The translations under genes were made by a program, and so were the position numbers. DNA of 64,000 nt from the NCBI GenBank assembly GCA_959347315.1, contig OY365810.1:24446007-24510006 (forward strand). Reading direction: 5' to 3'. Source of the DNA: Bimastos eiseni (taxonomy: Eukaryota; Annelida; Clitellata; Crassiclitellata; Lumbricidae). Below, in pieces: positions 32,101 through 47,100 of the stretch (the stretch's first letter is position 1; every line of letters begins with the position of its first letter). Below the pieces are notes generated by a model. The model had not been told where the DNA came from. It saw only the letters and a list, made by a program, of their open reading frames with translations, and did not search any database.

Positions 32101-35100
32101 ATAATTATCAAAATAAAAACAAAGATTGCCATACATTCAAGTATAACCAACACTATAGTTTTCTGTCAATTTAAAAGCATAGTAGATTCACAAAAATTTA
32201 CAGTTTGAAGCTCGATCAATTTACAACTTTGGATAGAAGTCGACAATTGTCATCCTTATCATTATCAACACTATCCTTGTCACAGATGGTGCCTATGTAA
32301 GCATAAAATACCAGTCTCATTTAGACATGGCTGTCGATTAACATCGATTACAGTTGGATGGTAAACAAAGAATAAATATAGCACTGGTCTATACACGAAG
32401 GAATCACAAGAAAAGTAAAACACGGTCAGACAGGGGCGAGTTCAGTTACTGATCCACTAGTCCACTTATACATACTTCCTGAAAATTCAACTGATAACAT
32501 TTTAGTGCAAGCTTCACACAACCAGCCTTTCATATAGACTGCATCACACAACTTCAAATGACTATTTTCAAGACAGATCTGAGTCCCAGTTAAACAGAAG
32601 CAGAAAATATAAAATCTGCCTTACAATAGATGTGCCATAAACCACATCAACCATTCTTAACAACAGCAGCCAAAGTGTGGTCAACTGATGGAACATTAAC
32701 ACTCACATAAGATCGCTAAAATAATGCAGAAAAACCCCACTGGAACATTACATTGATTAAAACGAATTTTACGAATAATGGAAACCAGTCTCTGTAGGAA
32801 TGTCTCAACTATCCTTTATGTTCATACCAGTAGGAATATCTTTCAGAAGTTCCTCGGTCAGGAATTGATCGACTGCAGAGACACAGCAGTCCAGCCCACA
32901 GACAGCTCGTTGTTTCCAGTTCATACGTTGCTCATCCAGTTGTACAATACTTGTCTGCTCAGAAACAAGTCTTGTCTCAAAAGCCGCAAACTCTGCGGCC
33001 TGCTGGGCATCGAGGTCACGAATCGTAGCAACCGTTTTGATGGATAAGGCCTGCAACCAACAAATAATCATTTCTATGTAGTGATTCTCACTCCTCAGTC
33101 ATTAAGATTTCGACATATAAATGCATCACAACAAAAAACTTTGATGACCACTTTAACATTTGGTGTATCCTAAACTAATAATTACCTAAATCACGTGACC
33201 TACATGTCTGTCCGATGGCACGTGATTGGACAGCACGTGATTGGACAGCGCTGCAAGCGTTGCTGATGACCTACATAGGCTATTGTTTACGAATTAGTCA
33301 GTTCTGACTCGAGTTTCAAAAACGTTTTATTCACATCTATTTAACTATATTTGCAGTTATTAAAATTAAATACATTGTGTAATGTACGTACATTTGCAGT
33401 TATTAACATGAAATGCACATTTATTGGATGAAACTCAATTTTGAATCAGTTGAATCGCCGTTACTAATAATCATATGGGTGTAAAAAAATTGCTCAGAGG
33501 GCGTGTCACGGGTTAACAGTTCGACGACCACTGAATATAGTTGCCTTTGAGGACAAGTTGTAGCGTTTCTGTGCAATGGGAGGAAACGGGTTGAATAGTG
33601 AGCCATTATATTTTTCAACCCGTGATTCTTCACGAGTTAACAGCTAGTAAGTCCAGATTTACATTGGCTATGTTAAAACGATCAATGTGCTGTGCATATA
33701 TGAATTCAAAATAGCTTCCAAGTCCAACCTACAGCAGATCCTAGGCAAGGCAGACAAAAGCAATTACTATCACACATCACAATTTCCATGAATAATGATT
33801 ATGACTTCTATTCAGTCATCATACACTTTAACTTCAGCTGTACTCTCAACAAAGAAAGTTACAGTATTTTACTCATAAGTGGCCATCTTGGTAACTGTAT
33901 ACAAAACAAAAGACTTTCTTGGTTGCTTGTAAAAAGTTCTGGAGCAACCTGCCACTTCTGTCAGTATATAGCACAACTACTTCAAGTGTGGACTCAAATA
34001 TATTTTTGGGATTACAAATTAACTGTACACAGTTCTTTAGATTTGATCTGTTCATATTATTGTTTAAATAGCAAAATGCAATTTTACTCCAAAGATCTTG
34101 GATACAGCAGCTACTTAAGCTACAAAATCACAAAATTCAAAATAAATGAGATGTAGTAAAGATAAGAGACAACTGCTGCTGTCATCAGATTACCAAAGGA
34201 GTCCTCACGACACTGAAACTCGTCTGAATATGAAGAAACATGTTCTGCTAGTGTATTGAGGAAGTGATTAGCTCAAGTCTCTTCCACCGTGGCCAACAGA
34301 AATCCATAATCTGTGCTGACTTTTACGCAGCTCAGTCATATCTTCCAACTGAGCAGCAAGATTAGCAGCAGTCAACTCTGGTCATTTCAACCCGATCTAG
34401 AGACAGCGCCTGCTCAGGAACAGCCCAAAGACTCATCATCTGACAGCAGCCATAAGTTGTAAATTTAGGCCTGGTGACAAGAACAGATAACTAAGATGAG
34501 AACAAGATCATAGTGAATAACGACAGCAAATAAATACACCTTTTCTTCAGTAGGTTGTGACATGCAGCAATTTAATATCTCAACCACAAAATTCACATGT
34601 GTTTGTTCCTAATGAAATAGTCATCCAAACTCCTAATAATTTCACTTGGCAATGTCTAACCTGCGACCCTTCAGCATGTGTTTGAAGTGTTGTATCAACA
34701 AGATCCTTGTGCTTCTTCAGCAAGTTGACCGAGTAATCCGCGTGACTCTTCCAGGCCTGAAAAAAGGACATCACTCAGCTACAAGTGTGTACAGTTTGAG
34801 AATTTTCACAGGTTCCAAAATTAATTCCTTAAAATCTCTATTTTACATTGTGCTTATGGGCCAATGATAGACAAGTGCAATGTTGCTCAAAGTGTGTTTC
34901 ATGGAACCTAGGGTGCTGTGAGGAGAAAACAGTTCTGTCACGAAATCTGCTAATTAATTGCATCATCAATCGGACACTCTGAGGTAAAGACAAGGGTTCT
35001 GTAGAAAAACTCATTTCATGGAATGTCTAATTGAATTTTATGGATTAAAACTGTATATATCCTGATGGCTGCTTACAAACATTACGCAATAATGATTTTT

Positions 35101-38100
35101 ATATATATATGTGTATATATATATATTATTATTACCAAAATTTGATACCGCCCTTCTTCCAACATTTTTTGCTCAGAAGTGCATACACACGCCTCGACGG
35201 CGCAATTGCTGTTGTACTGCAGAGCAATTGTGCGCAAAGAACTTGCTCAAGGTCCCTACACAATGACTGACCCCTCGGACAAGGGTCGAACCCGCGCACT
35301 CAGCACACACTGAGTGTTATGAGCCGGCCGCTCTAACCAATCAGCCACCGTGCCACACATATACAGTAATATTATAAGCCCCAATTTGAAATGCCTGCTT
35401 TGCTGTGTAGGAAGTTAATTACGCAAAGAATTAAGCACAGAGTCCACACATTCATATTTGGTTGTATTACTTACGGCCTAAAAGAGTTCTGAACTCTTAA
35501 GCTTCAAAGACTTAATTGAGAATTCTAGCAAGCATTAAGATTTTAGTTTCATTGTAATTATATCGCACAATTAAATTCGTTTACCTCTTCAGAGGCTTTG
35601 CAGAATTTCTCTGATGAGGCACTTATTTTTTTAATTCCTTCCTGTCTGTCGCCAACGGAAACCAAGAGGTTGCCTATAAAACCTTCTGACTGTGCATTGT
35701 TTGTTTGAGACGAGGTCACAAGATCATCGCGACCCTTCTCAGAAATCTCAACAAATCCGTCCAGTGTGCTGAAAGAGTATCAACATAAATGAATGCAATG
35801 CTTTTGAAAGAGGCATAGCAAAGTAAAGATTATGATGAGAAATTAAGCAGACGTCCAAGTTTTTTTCATACTTATATAAATAGATTGATTATATGCCAAT
35901 CTGTTGCCTTCTGTTCCTCTGAAAATAAGCATATGTCAAATTGCACACACCTACAATGTGCAATCAGTGCAGTAGAAAAAAGAGGTGCCGTCAATACAAA
36001 TAAAGCCAGCAATGACAAAGCTACTTGAACTGCTTTACAAATTGACTAAAAATAATAATAAAAAATGAAGAACAACTATATAGTAGTAACACTAATTTTT
36101 AAACATTGGCTTTGTGGATGACATAAAAAACTGATGCATGAGCTGCATGAAAATCAGACTCTATATATAAAAAGATGCACTGTACATCATAGATGGCAAT
36201 GTAAGTTCTGTTCAATCAATGCCAATGCCATGACATGTAGCTTTGCATTCCTCCATGTCTTAACTTTCTGTCTCCTTTCCAAAATAGAGGTAAAGAGAAA
36301 AATCATTTTCGAAATTATGCTTTCAAATTAATTACCTTTATTACAGGCTTCAAACCAAACTTATATAGAAATTAATCTGGCAAGTATGTACTTCAAAACA
36401 GTACTTCTCAAACTCTGTGATGCTGCAGACTAGTCATTGTCTTACTTGCCATACCGCTAACCGGTGCTATCAACATCAACTTTCACACACATGTTACAAT
36501 AAATTTAGATGCCAGTTACATGTCCATATGACAAAAAAAGGTAAGGCTCAGAAACACATCAAAAACACTCCATATGGCATGACTAAACCTAAGAAAACTC
36601 AAGACTCACTTTGTTGATTTTTTCTGGTACTGTTGGGTGGCATCTTTTATCTGTGCCAGTTTATCTGTTACCTGAACATATAAAAAAAACCACCAAACAG
36701 AACACAGACATATAACATATTTAAACAAAGCATATAAGTCTATATATTCTATTCTGTCATGAACTTTTAAGGCCACTCACAATACAACCTAATCAGACAA
36801 GCGCTCCAATCAGTGAAGAGTCCGTCAAGGAAATAGACACTTGTCGGTCTTCATCTAAGATCTCAGCATGAGTTAATATACATAATTATAAAATACACCC
36901 ATAAATGTGCAATTGTATATTATGCAACTACAGCTAATCCTACACACATTTTTTCAACTGATGTTTAGTTAATATTTGTGAACTGCCTAGAGACATGTTA
37001 CTCTTTCACATCCTACCACACCAGCATCATCACTAAAACTGGATCATACCTAAGCTTCAGCTATGTCATAAGGCTTCCTTTGCAGAAAGTCCAACCCAGT
37101 AATTATATGTCCAGCGCTGTCATTTAGAATATCAAATATAGCTACATTGCTGAGTAGATTTCTGTCAACACCAAGCATTGATTGCAGTCCTCTACCACTA
37201 AATGTCAACATTTTCTAACAACTGAGCTCAAACCCTTACTGACTACTTTTTCAACAACAGCCGTGAAAGTGTTAAACAAGTTCTCACCCCACTTTTACAG
37301 TCAGATATATTCATTTTTCTCTTATTCTTGCCTCCAATCACAATACATGTTGTTTTTGGCCAATTAAATTCTAAGCTCTAAAGATAACTCAAAAACAAAC
37401 ACAGATATCCCAACATTTAGATGCTTTACTTAACAATTATAACATTCAATCCTCTGTATGGACTATATACCACATAATACCAGACCACATATCGTCATAA
37501 TATTTGTTCATATATAGCATCGAAACAGCTATTATAATAGTTATGCTTACATACAGAAGAAGAAATATAACAATGACATATGGCCTAGCATATAAATAGA
37601 GAAATTAATATAGTGTAAGAATAAGAAATGAATAAGAAGTCCAATGCACCTGTTGAACATGTGTTGAAACATATGTCTCTTGCTGTTCACCAGCTTCATA
37701 GATCATTTTTGTCATTTTCTCTACCAGGTCTGTCATCAGACTCTACAAAAAGAACACAAAATAGACATCAACACGAAATGGTCACAAACGATAGCTGCCA
37801 AAATGCAACCAAAGACTTGGAAGTTCTCTTCTCAAATACTCTGTCAAGCAAAACAAAACCGCCATATGGTAGGAAATTGATGCAAACAGCTAATCCAAAA
37901 CTCTTCTGCAAAGAGCTAACAAAATTGTCCAACTTGAAACAAGAAATATACCTTCTGGAATCTGATTACTGATAAAACAAAGTTTTTAAAGAGCCAATTC
38001 ATCATGTTCAGAACTAACCATAAAATCAAATAACCTAAAATATAATGTCATGACCTATGAAACAGTAAAACCTATATAAACAACACCAAGTTACTTAACC

Positions 38101-41100
38101 TCATAAAATTGTTATCGTAATGTGATAAAATTGTTCTTCAACTAACCTTGCTCAGCTTAGATTGTGTCACTGCAAACTCTTTTTGGTGCTGAATTTCACT
38201 CTCAACAGCTGCCACCTGCTGATCGGCAAATGAATTCATCAGGTCTCGGCAGCCTGCGAGACAACTTAATTGACTGGCGACAAACTCTTTAGTCATCTGT
38301 TGCTGACGATTCATCTGTAGAGAAGTCAATAACAATTAATTTGTATTTCATTTAAAAAGAACAGAAAATTCTTGGACGATTATCTAAATGTGACAAAAAG
38401 AGTTATTTATGACTGAAGTTATTGAGAATTACTGTGCTCACCTGTTCCAAAAGGGTCCTCCTTAGGCCTTCCAAGTCAGCCATCAGCAAATTCATGGATA
38501 CTAGAATGCCATTCATTTCATCAGTAACGACTTGCTGGTTAAAATCAAATATTCGGCACACTTCTGAATCCTACAAGAACAAGTATAGTGAATGGCTAGG
38601 TGATTGGCTGAAGACGATTTAACTCAACTTTGGTCAGTAAGTAGTAACCGGATAGGTAACACAAATGCACGATGTTGAACTGGAGCTGCGATGACAAATT
38701 CACTTATTCTAGCATTATCACATACTTTCACTAGCTGCCATTTTACCTTCCTATATAAAAATTTTTCAGACAGTTGCCAATTAAAACATTGAACATGATA
38801 TAATGCAGCAAGAACTGCCCTGTGATGTGGCATGTTATTAATGAGTCTATTTGCTACACATTCATTCATTAACTAATTTTTTAACTATGCTTGCGACCAT
38901 GTAGTTCTTGCGCAATACAGTATAATCTTTCAACCATTTATGACAGTACCAATGCCACATATTATAAATGACTGTCGTTAACTGACTTCTCAGGGCAAGA
39001 TCTACCCATTCAAAAACCAAAGGCAAATCTGTCTTACTTACGTGCCCACCTTTGGCTAACATCGCCATGCCACTGCATCCAAACTTAATGGACATGCTTT
39101 TCAAATGCCTTGCTCAGCAAATGTGCAAAATTTTTACAACGGACATAGTTTAACGTTTTGCTCTCTTCCTTATACAAATATATGTGTAGTTGTTTGAACT
39201 CTTTTGAACTCTTTGAACTGATTTTGGCAGAATCAGTAATGTCCCGCAGTAGCAAAGCGTTTCTGGGTCAAGCTCCATGCTATCTTTGTGATCTTATCAG
39301 GCAACCTATCTCGGCTATAGACCGTCAGGACCTTCTAGTACCTCGGTCTAGAACTGTCACAGCTCAGCATCGTGCCTATGCCTCTGATGGCCCTTTGCTA
39401 TGGAACAGCCTTCCTGCTGTGACTTGTGCTGCAATCTTATCTAGTAGCACAATTGTTTCTGTTCGTTCTCTTAGAACTTCTTTTCTCTAGGGGCTTCTCG
39501 CACTGGGAACGTCTCTGATTAGGCTGTATTGTGAGAGGCGCTTTATAATACGTAAATAGAATAGAATAGAATAGCAGATCTATTTCTTAAGCAATACACA
39601 TGACCACATGCTTTCATGGCGAGAATGATAGAATTATGCACACATTTATTATCGATCATGCATGTGAAATTGAAGAGAATGTATCAAAATGACACAATTC
39701 TAGATCTCACTTACCCTAACTTCCTCGCACTTTGTAACAAACTTGTTGAGTCCCTTGTGCATGCCGTGAACGTGGCGCTCATGTGCCCGATCCATGTCGT
39801 TTAGACCACTGTTCACAACACCAATTACACGTGACATGCTCGCCGACAGTGTTGCCACTTCGAGTGATTTCGTCTTCAGAAGCAATCCTTAAACGCAACA
39901 ATCTCAGTTTTTATTTAAACAAAACAAAAAGTCTACCAGTTAATGATCAAGTAAGATGTCTATTCTAAACACCTGCAATAAAACACATTTACGTTGTGCA
40001 ATATATATACAAGCACCAGACTTAAATTTTACCAGGCTTTCAAATATCCAAAATAAAAACGACAATGTCAAAATATTTAGCTACCTGTAAATCAAACTAA
40101 ATGCTTTTCCATCCTGGGGGGCAGGGCGGCTAAAATAATGGATAACACACTGGCAAGCTGAGCAGAGGAAGTGAGTTCAAATCTTGCAACCCCAAGAGGT
40201 TAGCTAGTCTTTCGTCCACTAGGCATGGTCTAGGTTAAATATCAGACGTATGGCAGTCATACAGTTAAATTAGACTTCAGTAATAACTTGTCAACATCCA
40301 TTCATACTGTACTTGTTTTAATCATATTGTGGTTTGCCAGTTTGAAATTAAACAAAAATATTATTATTATTATTCCACCGTAATCATTCGTCAATTATTC
40401 TCATTTAAATTCCATGCATACAAGTATGAAAATTATAAATTTAGCAACAGTGTTTTCACCATTGCCAAACTTACTATATGGTAAAGAATCACAACTAGTT
40501 TCATGAGGTCCGTTCCATAACCCTAAGTAAAGTACTCTAGAAAAAAAAATGGAACCAGCATGGGATACCATAGATGGAACCAGCATGGGATACCATAGAT
40601 GGAACTAGCATGGGATGCCAAAGATGGAATCAGCATGGGATCTAAGCCAAGTTGTAAGACTTAATTATCCACACAAAAAAGGACCTGGACAAAACATTCC
40701 AATAAAACAGCATAAAATCCATAATTTCTTACTTAGAATACTTTAATAAATGTCATCACACATATCAAATAAAAAAAACATATACCAAGATTCTTGTAAA
40801 CATTGGCCGTTGTATTGGTCTGCTGTTCTGCAAACGTTTCCAGGTCATCAGCCATTGTACGAATGCTCTGGTTGATGCCTGATCGAAACTGTTCCTGTAT
40901 GGCTGTGTTTTTGTCTTCAACTGCACGCTTGCGATCAAGCTTAGCATGAAGTCCCTGCACATCCTGCGTTGACTCGTCAGCTGTTTCTAGAAGCTGTAAT
41001 TCATTTATTTTTATATATTCAATATAAAGAAAGAAGGACAGTCCCTAAAGCCAGCACTGGGTGTGAAATGTTAGCGACTTCATTTTTCTTAACCTTGGCA

Positions 41101-44100
41101 TATGAAGGTGGGTGACCAGTACGGTGCCCCACACAACAGAGACATTTTCAAAAGTTTTGATATCTTGATGGCCAACCTCTAGAACGTTTCTATATGATTA
41201 GTTATTAAACATGGTATGAAATGAAATAAACATGGTATGACTAGTTACCAAACATGGTATGGTCTAAACATGATAGTTATTAAACATGGTATGGCTAGTT
41301 ACATATAGGTGTCCCCATAGCAATTCTTTTAACTTTTGTGCTCCAGAGTGACTCAGGAACTACACGTTTATGGAGAAGTGATTTTGAGCTATGACATGGT
41401 AATCCGGGTAGAAAAAGTAAGAACCAATTTCCAACATTGTATGACCATCAGATAAACTTCATTTTCAAGGTTGTCAAATATCAATATCTCACAAAAGGTT
41501 AAGGAAAAAGAAAACATCTCAGTTCAAGATAGACTCATCTCATTCAACAAGACTAATAACCTTGCATGCTCATCAGTCATTAGACCTGCAATGTTTGGTC
41601 CCCGGTTCTCCGAGACTACGAGTACTAGACTGGTGTTCCTCATATATATTTTATGGCTTTTGGGGGTTGCAAAATTGTCACGAAAGAATTAAATTGCTAT
41701 CAATTAACATGCAAACTCAAATGACAAACAACAGTAATCTTTTAGCTCTCCATAAGATTGACAGGTTTCTGCTTATAGTTAGCAACAATTTCTTTCTTAA
41801 GTTTCTCAATATTTTATTCAGCATTCCACACTGTTTTATGTTTACAATATAATAATAACATAATAATTTGTTCACCTTTGATGCCTGTGAAAAGAGTTTG
41901 GTTTCACTTTTAACATGCTCGTGTACTAGCTCTGTCTGTTCATCACGCTCTCTCGCAGTTCTGACTAACTTGGTTTCTGTCACTTTCAGAGTTTCAGCCG
42001 TCATTTCCAAATCTTTGGAAGTCTCTACAAGTTCTTGCTTAGTGTCAGTAAACAGTTCGTTCAGCTGAAAGTTAAGAAATTACTGTTAGTCTTATGAAAT
42101 GTTGAAACAAGCACTATTTTGTCTAGACAAACACACTCCTACTCACAGAAAAGTTAAATAGCAAAACTTGCACACTGCTGATCCACATGAAGCAGTCAAT
42201 TGTCTGCAAACATCTCAATTGTATATAATAAATAACCAATGAGAATATTGTAGGTCACTTATCACCCTAACGAACAGTACACTTATTTATGCAGGAATAC
42301 CACTGATTTCATAATTTCAACTGTTATAGTAAGCATGCCTATAATATGGCAGTTCTGTGCCAAAGGTTCATGTGAAAAGTTTTATGATGTAGCAATTTGC
42401 GGCTTTGGCATGTAGGGGGTTAACAGAGACCATTTAGACAAGAAATGCAAGTCTTTGAAAGGTTACTAGGCACTACTGAAATATGCCAGGCCAGAGGTCA
42501 AAACCCGCCGTTTGTCGGCTTCTAGTTATTGAGATAAAGGCTGAAATAGGTGAGAGTGGGTCAAAAACACAAAATCGTTTTATGGTATATTGTTATAAGC
42601 AAACATGTCTTCTTTAAATATCTGAAATAAAAAATGTTGAATTCAAATATTTAGTTTGAAAAAAATGACTTTTAATGCATGTGGTAACATGATTTGCATT
42701 GCTAAAATAGGTATGTTTTCAGAGGCGAACTACCTCAATTCCATATGCTGACCTGCCATAATTTGCAAAGTAGCAAACAGATATTGATGCCATTTGCATC
42801 ATATTCATGCAGAATATAGCACTTTATTACCCAGCAGAGGTGAGGAGTAATAAAGTAATGGTTGCTAAGATCTTTGACGACACGAATATTCCAAAACTTT
42901 CACTTCGATTTTCTCAGTTGTTGAGAATACTCTAATGAAAGAGTCAACCAAGTATAACTTAAGTTAGATACAAGCTATATCGATTCTGTAAAAAGTAATT
43001 TGGAGCAGATTTAATAAAAAAGTCAAAAACGACAAGTGATGGGATACCCCTTGGCCTCACAAATGTTCAGTTACATACACACATATACTGCTTCATATTG
43101 TTGAATCATTTAACAATATTCATACCATTTTCTTCAGTACTAAAATATACACAGCAGTACTGACAGGCTAAAAAATGAGCCACATACATACTGACTAACA
43201 CTCAAACTAAACACTTACCTTGAACGCCTCCAATGTCATTGCAGCAATTTTTTCTTCCAGTTCCTTGATCAGATCCCCTTGCTGGACCAACTTTGACTGC
43301 ATCGCACTACAAAGCGAACCCCTCCATTTAAACACAGAGCAACTAGCTGCAACAGTTTAGCTTCCTTAGCTAGGAATCAGGAGTATCTATAGTCATCAAC
43401 AGTATTTACTGCATTTGATGATTTCAAACTGTGAGAGTAGTGTCCAAAATGTAATTTCTTTAGCTGCACAAAGTCATCAAAGAAGTCTATAGCAGGATCG
43501 TTTTGATCCATTCAGGGTCTTTAATTGTGGCCGTTATCAAAGCATAATGTATAGTTTTTGATTGATTTGTTATGCTGATTACAAAATAAATGATTTGATT
43601 TTGAAAAAAGTGAGTTTTAAAGCATAGCATGAGTCATTGAGTACTTGATTTCATGAGGAACTGCCTGGTAACTGAGGTAATACGCTCTCAACATTAATAT
43701 TTTAGTGCATATTGTGAAACTTGCAATTCGTTATGCCACTTTTCTGCATTGAGATAACAGAGAAAATAACTGTGATGAATTGCATGACAAAACGTTTGAA
43801 TTGATGAATAGAACCAACCTTGTGCCTAGAATCCTTTTGTAAAAACCTTTAAAAAATCATGAATAAACAATATGATAACATACACATAGTTTATCATATA
43901 TAAACAATATGATAACATACACATAGTTTATCATGTATAAACAATATAACATACACATAGTTTATCATGTATAAACAATATAACATACACATAGTTTATC
44001 ATGTATAAACAATATGATAACATACATGTAGTTTTCCTCTGCAATATAAATTCCGTTCTTGTCCCTGGCTGCCTGAAGGTCTCGTCGCATTCGCTCGATT

Positions 44101-47100
44101 TCTTCTGTGTATTCCTTGAAACAAAGTCCAATTTCTTCTATAAGAATTTGGGCATAATAAAACTAAGAATGCTTTTTGGAGGCTAATAAGACATTCTGAA
44201 CACCTCAAAAATTGAAAACATTACATTTATGTCGACCAGTGAAAGTATTTAAAAAATTTAGATGTGCTACAAAGAAAACTAAAAACTGATGAATGTAGGT
44301 CACATTTAAGAGCAAGACATTACTAACTAATCATAACCCTATAATGATTAAAGGATACATAGCATAAAAATAGAAAGAGACAGTATTTTGAAAACACTTA
44401 CTTTCAGCAGCGCCTTCTTTGTCAACTTCTGGTTGATTTCCGGTTTGTTTGTTATGTTTTTGGCTCGATATGCATAGTCCAAAGTGCTCAGCGTTTCCTG
44501 AAATATTCAGTAATGTTTAACTACAGTGCTTTTTAAAAATTTACACTAAATAACAATAATTTGCACAAGAAATCACTGCAAATGATTTCAAGTAATGCCA
44601 TGAAACATCAGTCATAGTCTTCATACATAGGAAGATCTCTTTCATACAATGAAAAGTCTCCAGTAAAATTTTCATTCTTTGCATTGCATAAAAAAATGGC
44701 AGCTGCACAGCTGTCGATAGCCATGGGGTTGTTATGAGTTTCTTCTTCTTCGGAATGGGTTTAAAATACAGTGACTTCTAGATATTTCTGACTGATTGGA
44801 ATTGAATACGGTTTTTCCAACGTATTTGATTTTGGTTTATAACTCCACTCGATTGATGCCTTTGTCATCACAATAGAAAATACTGGAACTACATGAGACA
44901 ACATTGGAATAGAAATAGATTTTCAAGTTATGATTTCCATTCTTTGTATTGCTAATGTAAATCTGTCTTACAGACAGCCCAATTAATCATAATACTACAT
45001 CACATTAATATACAAGTGATATGAAATGCCAGGCACTATTATTTTGACGACACGCTGCATTGGTTTCCCAGTTGCTCTTAATACACTGTCTTGCTTAAAG
45101 TGTCAAATGGCCAAAAGCTGCAAACTATTAATTAACACATGATACCAACCAGCATCAAATTACACAATCCTGCATTTCAACACTTCATATTTTAATATAC
45201 CTTTGAAACATGATCCTTAGGAACCAATTACAATTGCTCCAACCATTTAACGACGAGTGTGTGCCCACCAGTGATGTAGTACTCGAGTCTGGTAAAGAAC
45301 TCAAGTCCGACTCGAGACCGTTTTTTGGAGGTCACGGACTCGGAATGACATGACTCGGACTCGAAGACCTTGACTCGAATTTTAGATATCAGCGTTCTTG
45401 GCCAACTTACAGTTAGTGTGTGTACGTTGTGCGGTGTGTGATGTCATTTACATGAGAACAAAAGCTAAGTCTTTGTTGTGGAGGGAGGGTGGGATGGCGG
45501 GCACTGAAACAAAGGGACCCATATATCTCACAGAGGAGACGCCATGTTGTTTATGTCACATCGATAATACCCCACCCACAACCGAACACGGAAGCCCCAC
45601 TTAGCCACCCCATTACCACGGCAATGATTATACCCATGGGGCACAAGGGAGGCGAGAGAGCAATGGTCACAGCCATAATAAGAGGATGAGGTACAGGTGG
45701 CTGGGAGTGCCAGCCTTTGTGAGTGGTCTGTTGATCTGTTGGGGGCTGGGTCTAATTATACAATCTAGGTTAGAATGGTAGCCATTCTAAGTAAGTAAGC
45801 AGTGAGCACACGTAATTTCTGCAGTTAGACAAAATCCCAAAACCATGACTCGAAACCAAGTCAAAATTCGAGTAAAGGGCTTCGAGTTCGAGTCCAAGCC
45901 ACGTCATTCCTTGTGCTATATAACATACTATATTGAACAGTCGATTTTCAACAAGACCTTTTATTGTGTGTTTTTGTGTACATGGACTCGGACATTTGGG
46001 ACTCGGACTCTAGCAACTCTGGACTTGGCTTAGGTGGACTTGACTACATCCCTACAACATTGGTTTCCACATGAAGTGGGGATGAAATGAATTTCCAGCC
46101 TGGTCCAAATCTTACGAGCTGAATTGTACCGAGTCCGAGTTTCAAATATTTAAAGAAAGCCTCATAATAGAAACTCTTGATTTTAAGTTTGGCAGTTCGC
46201 ACAATTTGTATGAATTCTTGATTTTTCCTCAGGAAGCAGTAACTAATAAGCACAAATAACAAAAGTATTTGTGTTTTTAATTAGGCCATTTGTCATTTTT
46301 TTAAATAAAATCATCCGATTTTCGTTTTCAAAACAGAAAATCAGAAAGCTAATTATTATCAAACCCAGACCCATTGTTTATCATACTACCAAACTCGGCT
46401 GAGCCGAGTTTCACTTCACCCCTACAATGTAGCTCTTCGCTAAAAGGTAAAATATCAAAAACCTGAAAGAATTGAAGTCCAAATTGGCTTCAAGCATCAA
46501 GTTCAAATTGGCATTCAAAAATCTGCCCAACAAAAGTCCCTTTACCTCCAAATTGGATGAGGCTGGTGAAACTGTTGCTATAATGGATGTTTTCGTTCTT
46601 CCACCAAGCGAATCCTGCAGCAACCGAGTCAACTTGCTCTCCCTAATCACAACGATAAGACAATGGACGTTAATTGCATGCCATAATACATTGTGAAATT
46701 TCATAAATTCAACATGTTCAACACGACAGAATTGACTATGAAATAATGCAATCTCCTCAGGAACCAACTATAATAAAACCAATGTAGAACTTTACATTAG
46801 AAATCTAGAAAATAGAGCTCTACAGTTAAAGGTACAGACCTGTAGGGCACATGAGGGGCGTGCTCAACCAATGCGGTGATGACTCTTCCAAGGGTCAGCA
46901 GACTCTGATTGATGTTGCCAGCCTCTCGTGCTCTCTTGTCTACAGCTCCAGAACGACCAATGCACTCACTCCCAGCCAAATCAACCTTCAAACACAGGCA
47001 CAGTATGGAAAACCCTCATAACTGATATGTGATCATTTTTCACAAAACCAGTCGGAAGTCACATTTTATGAAATGCCTCATTTTAGCCCATTAGTGGAAA

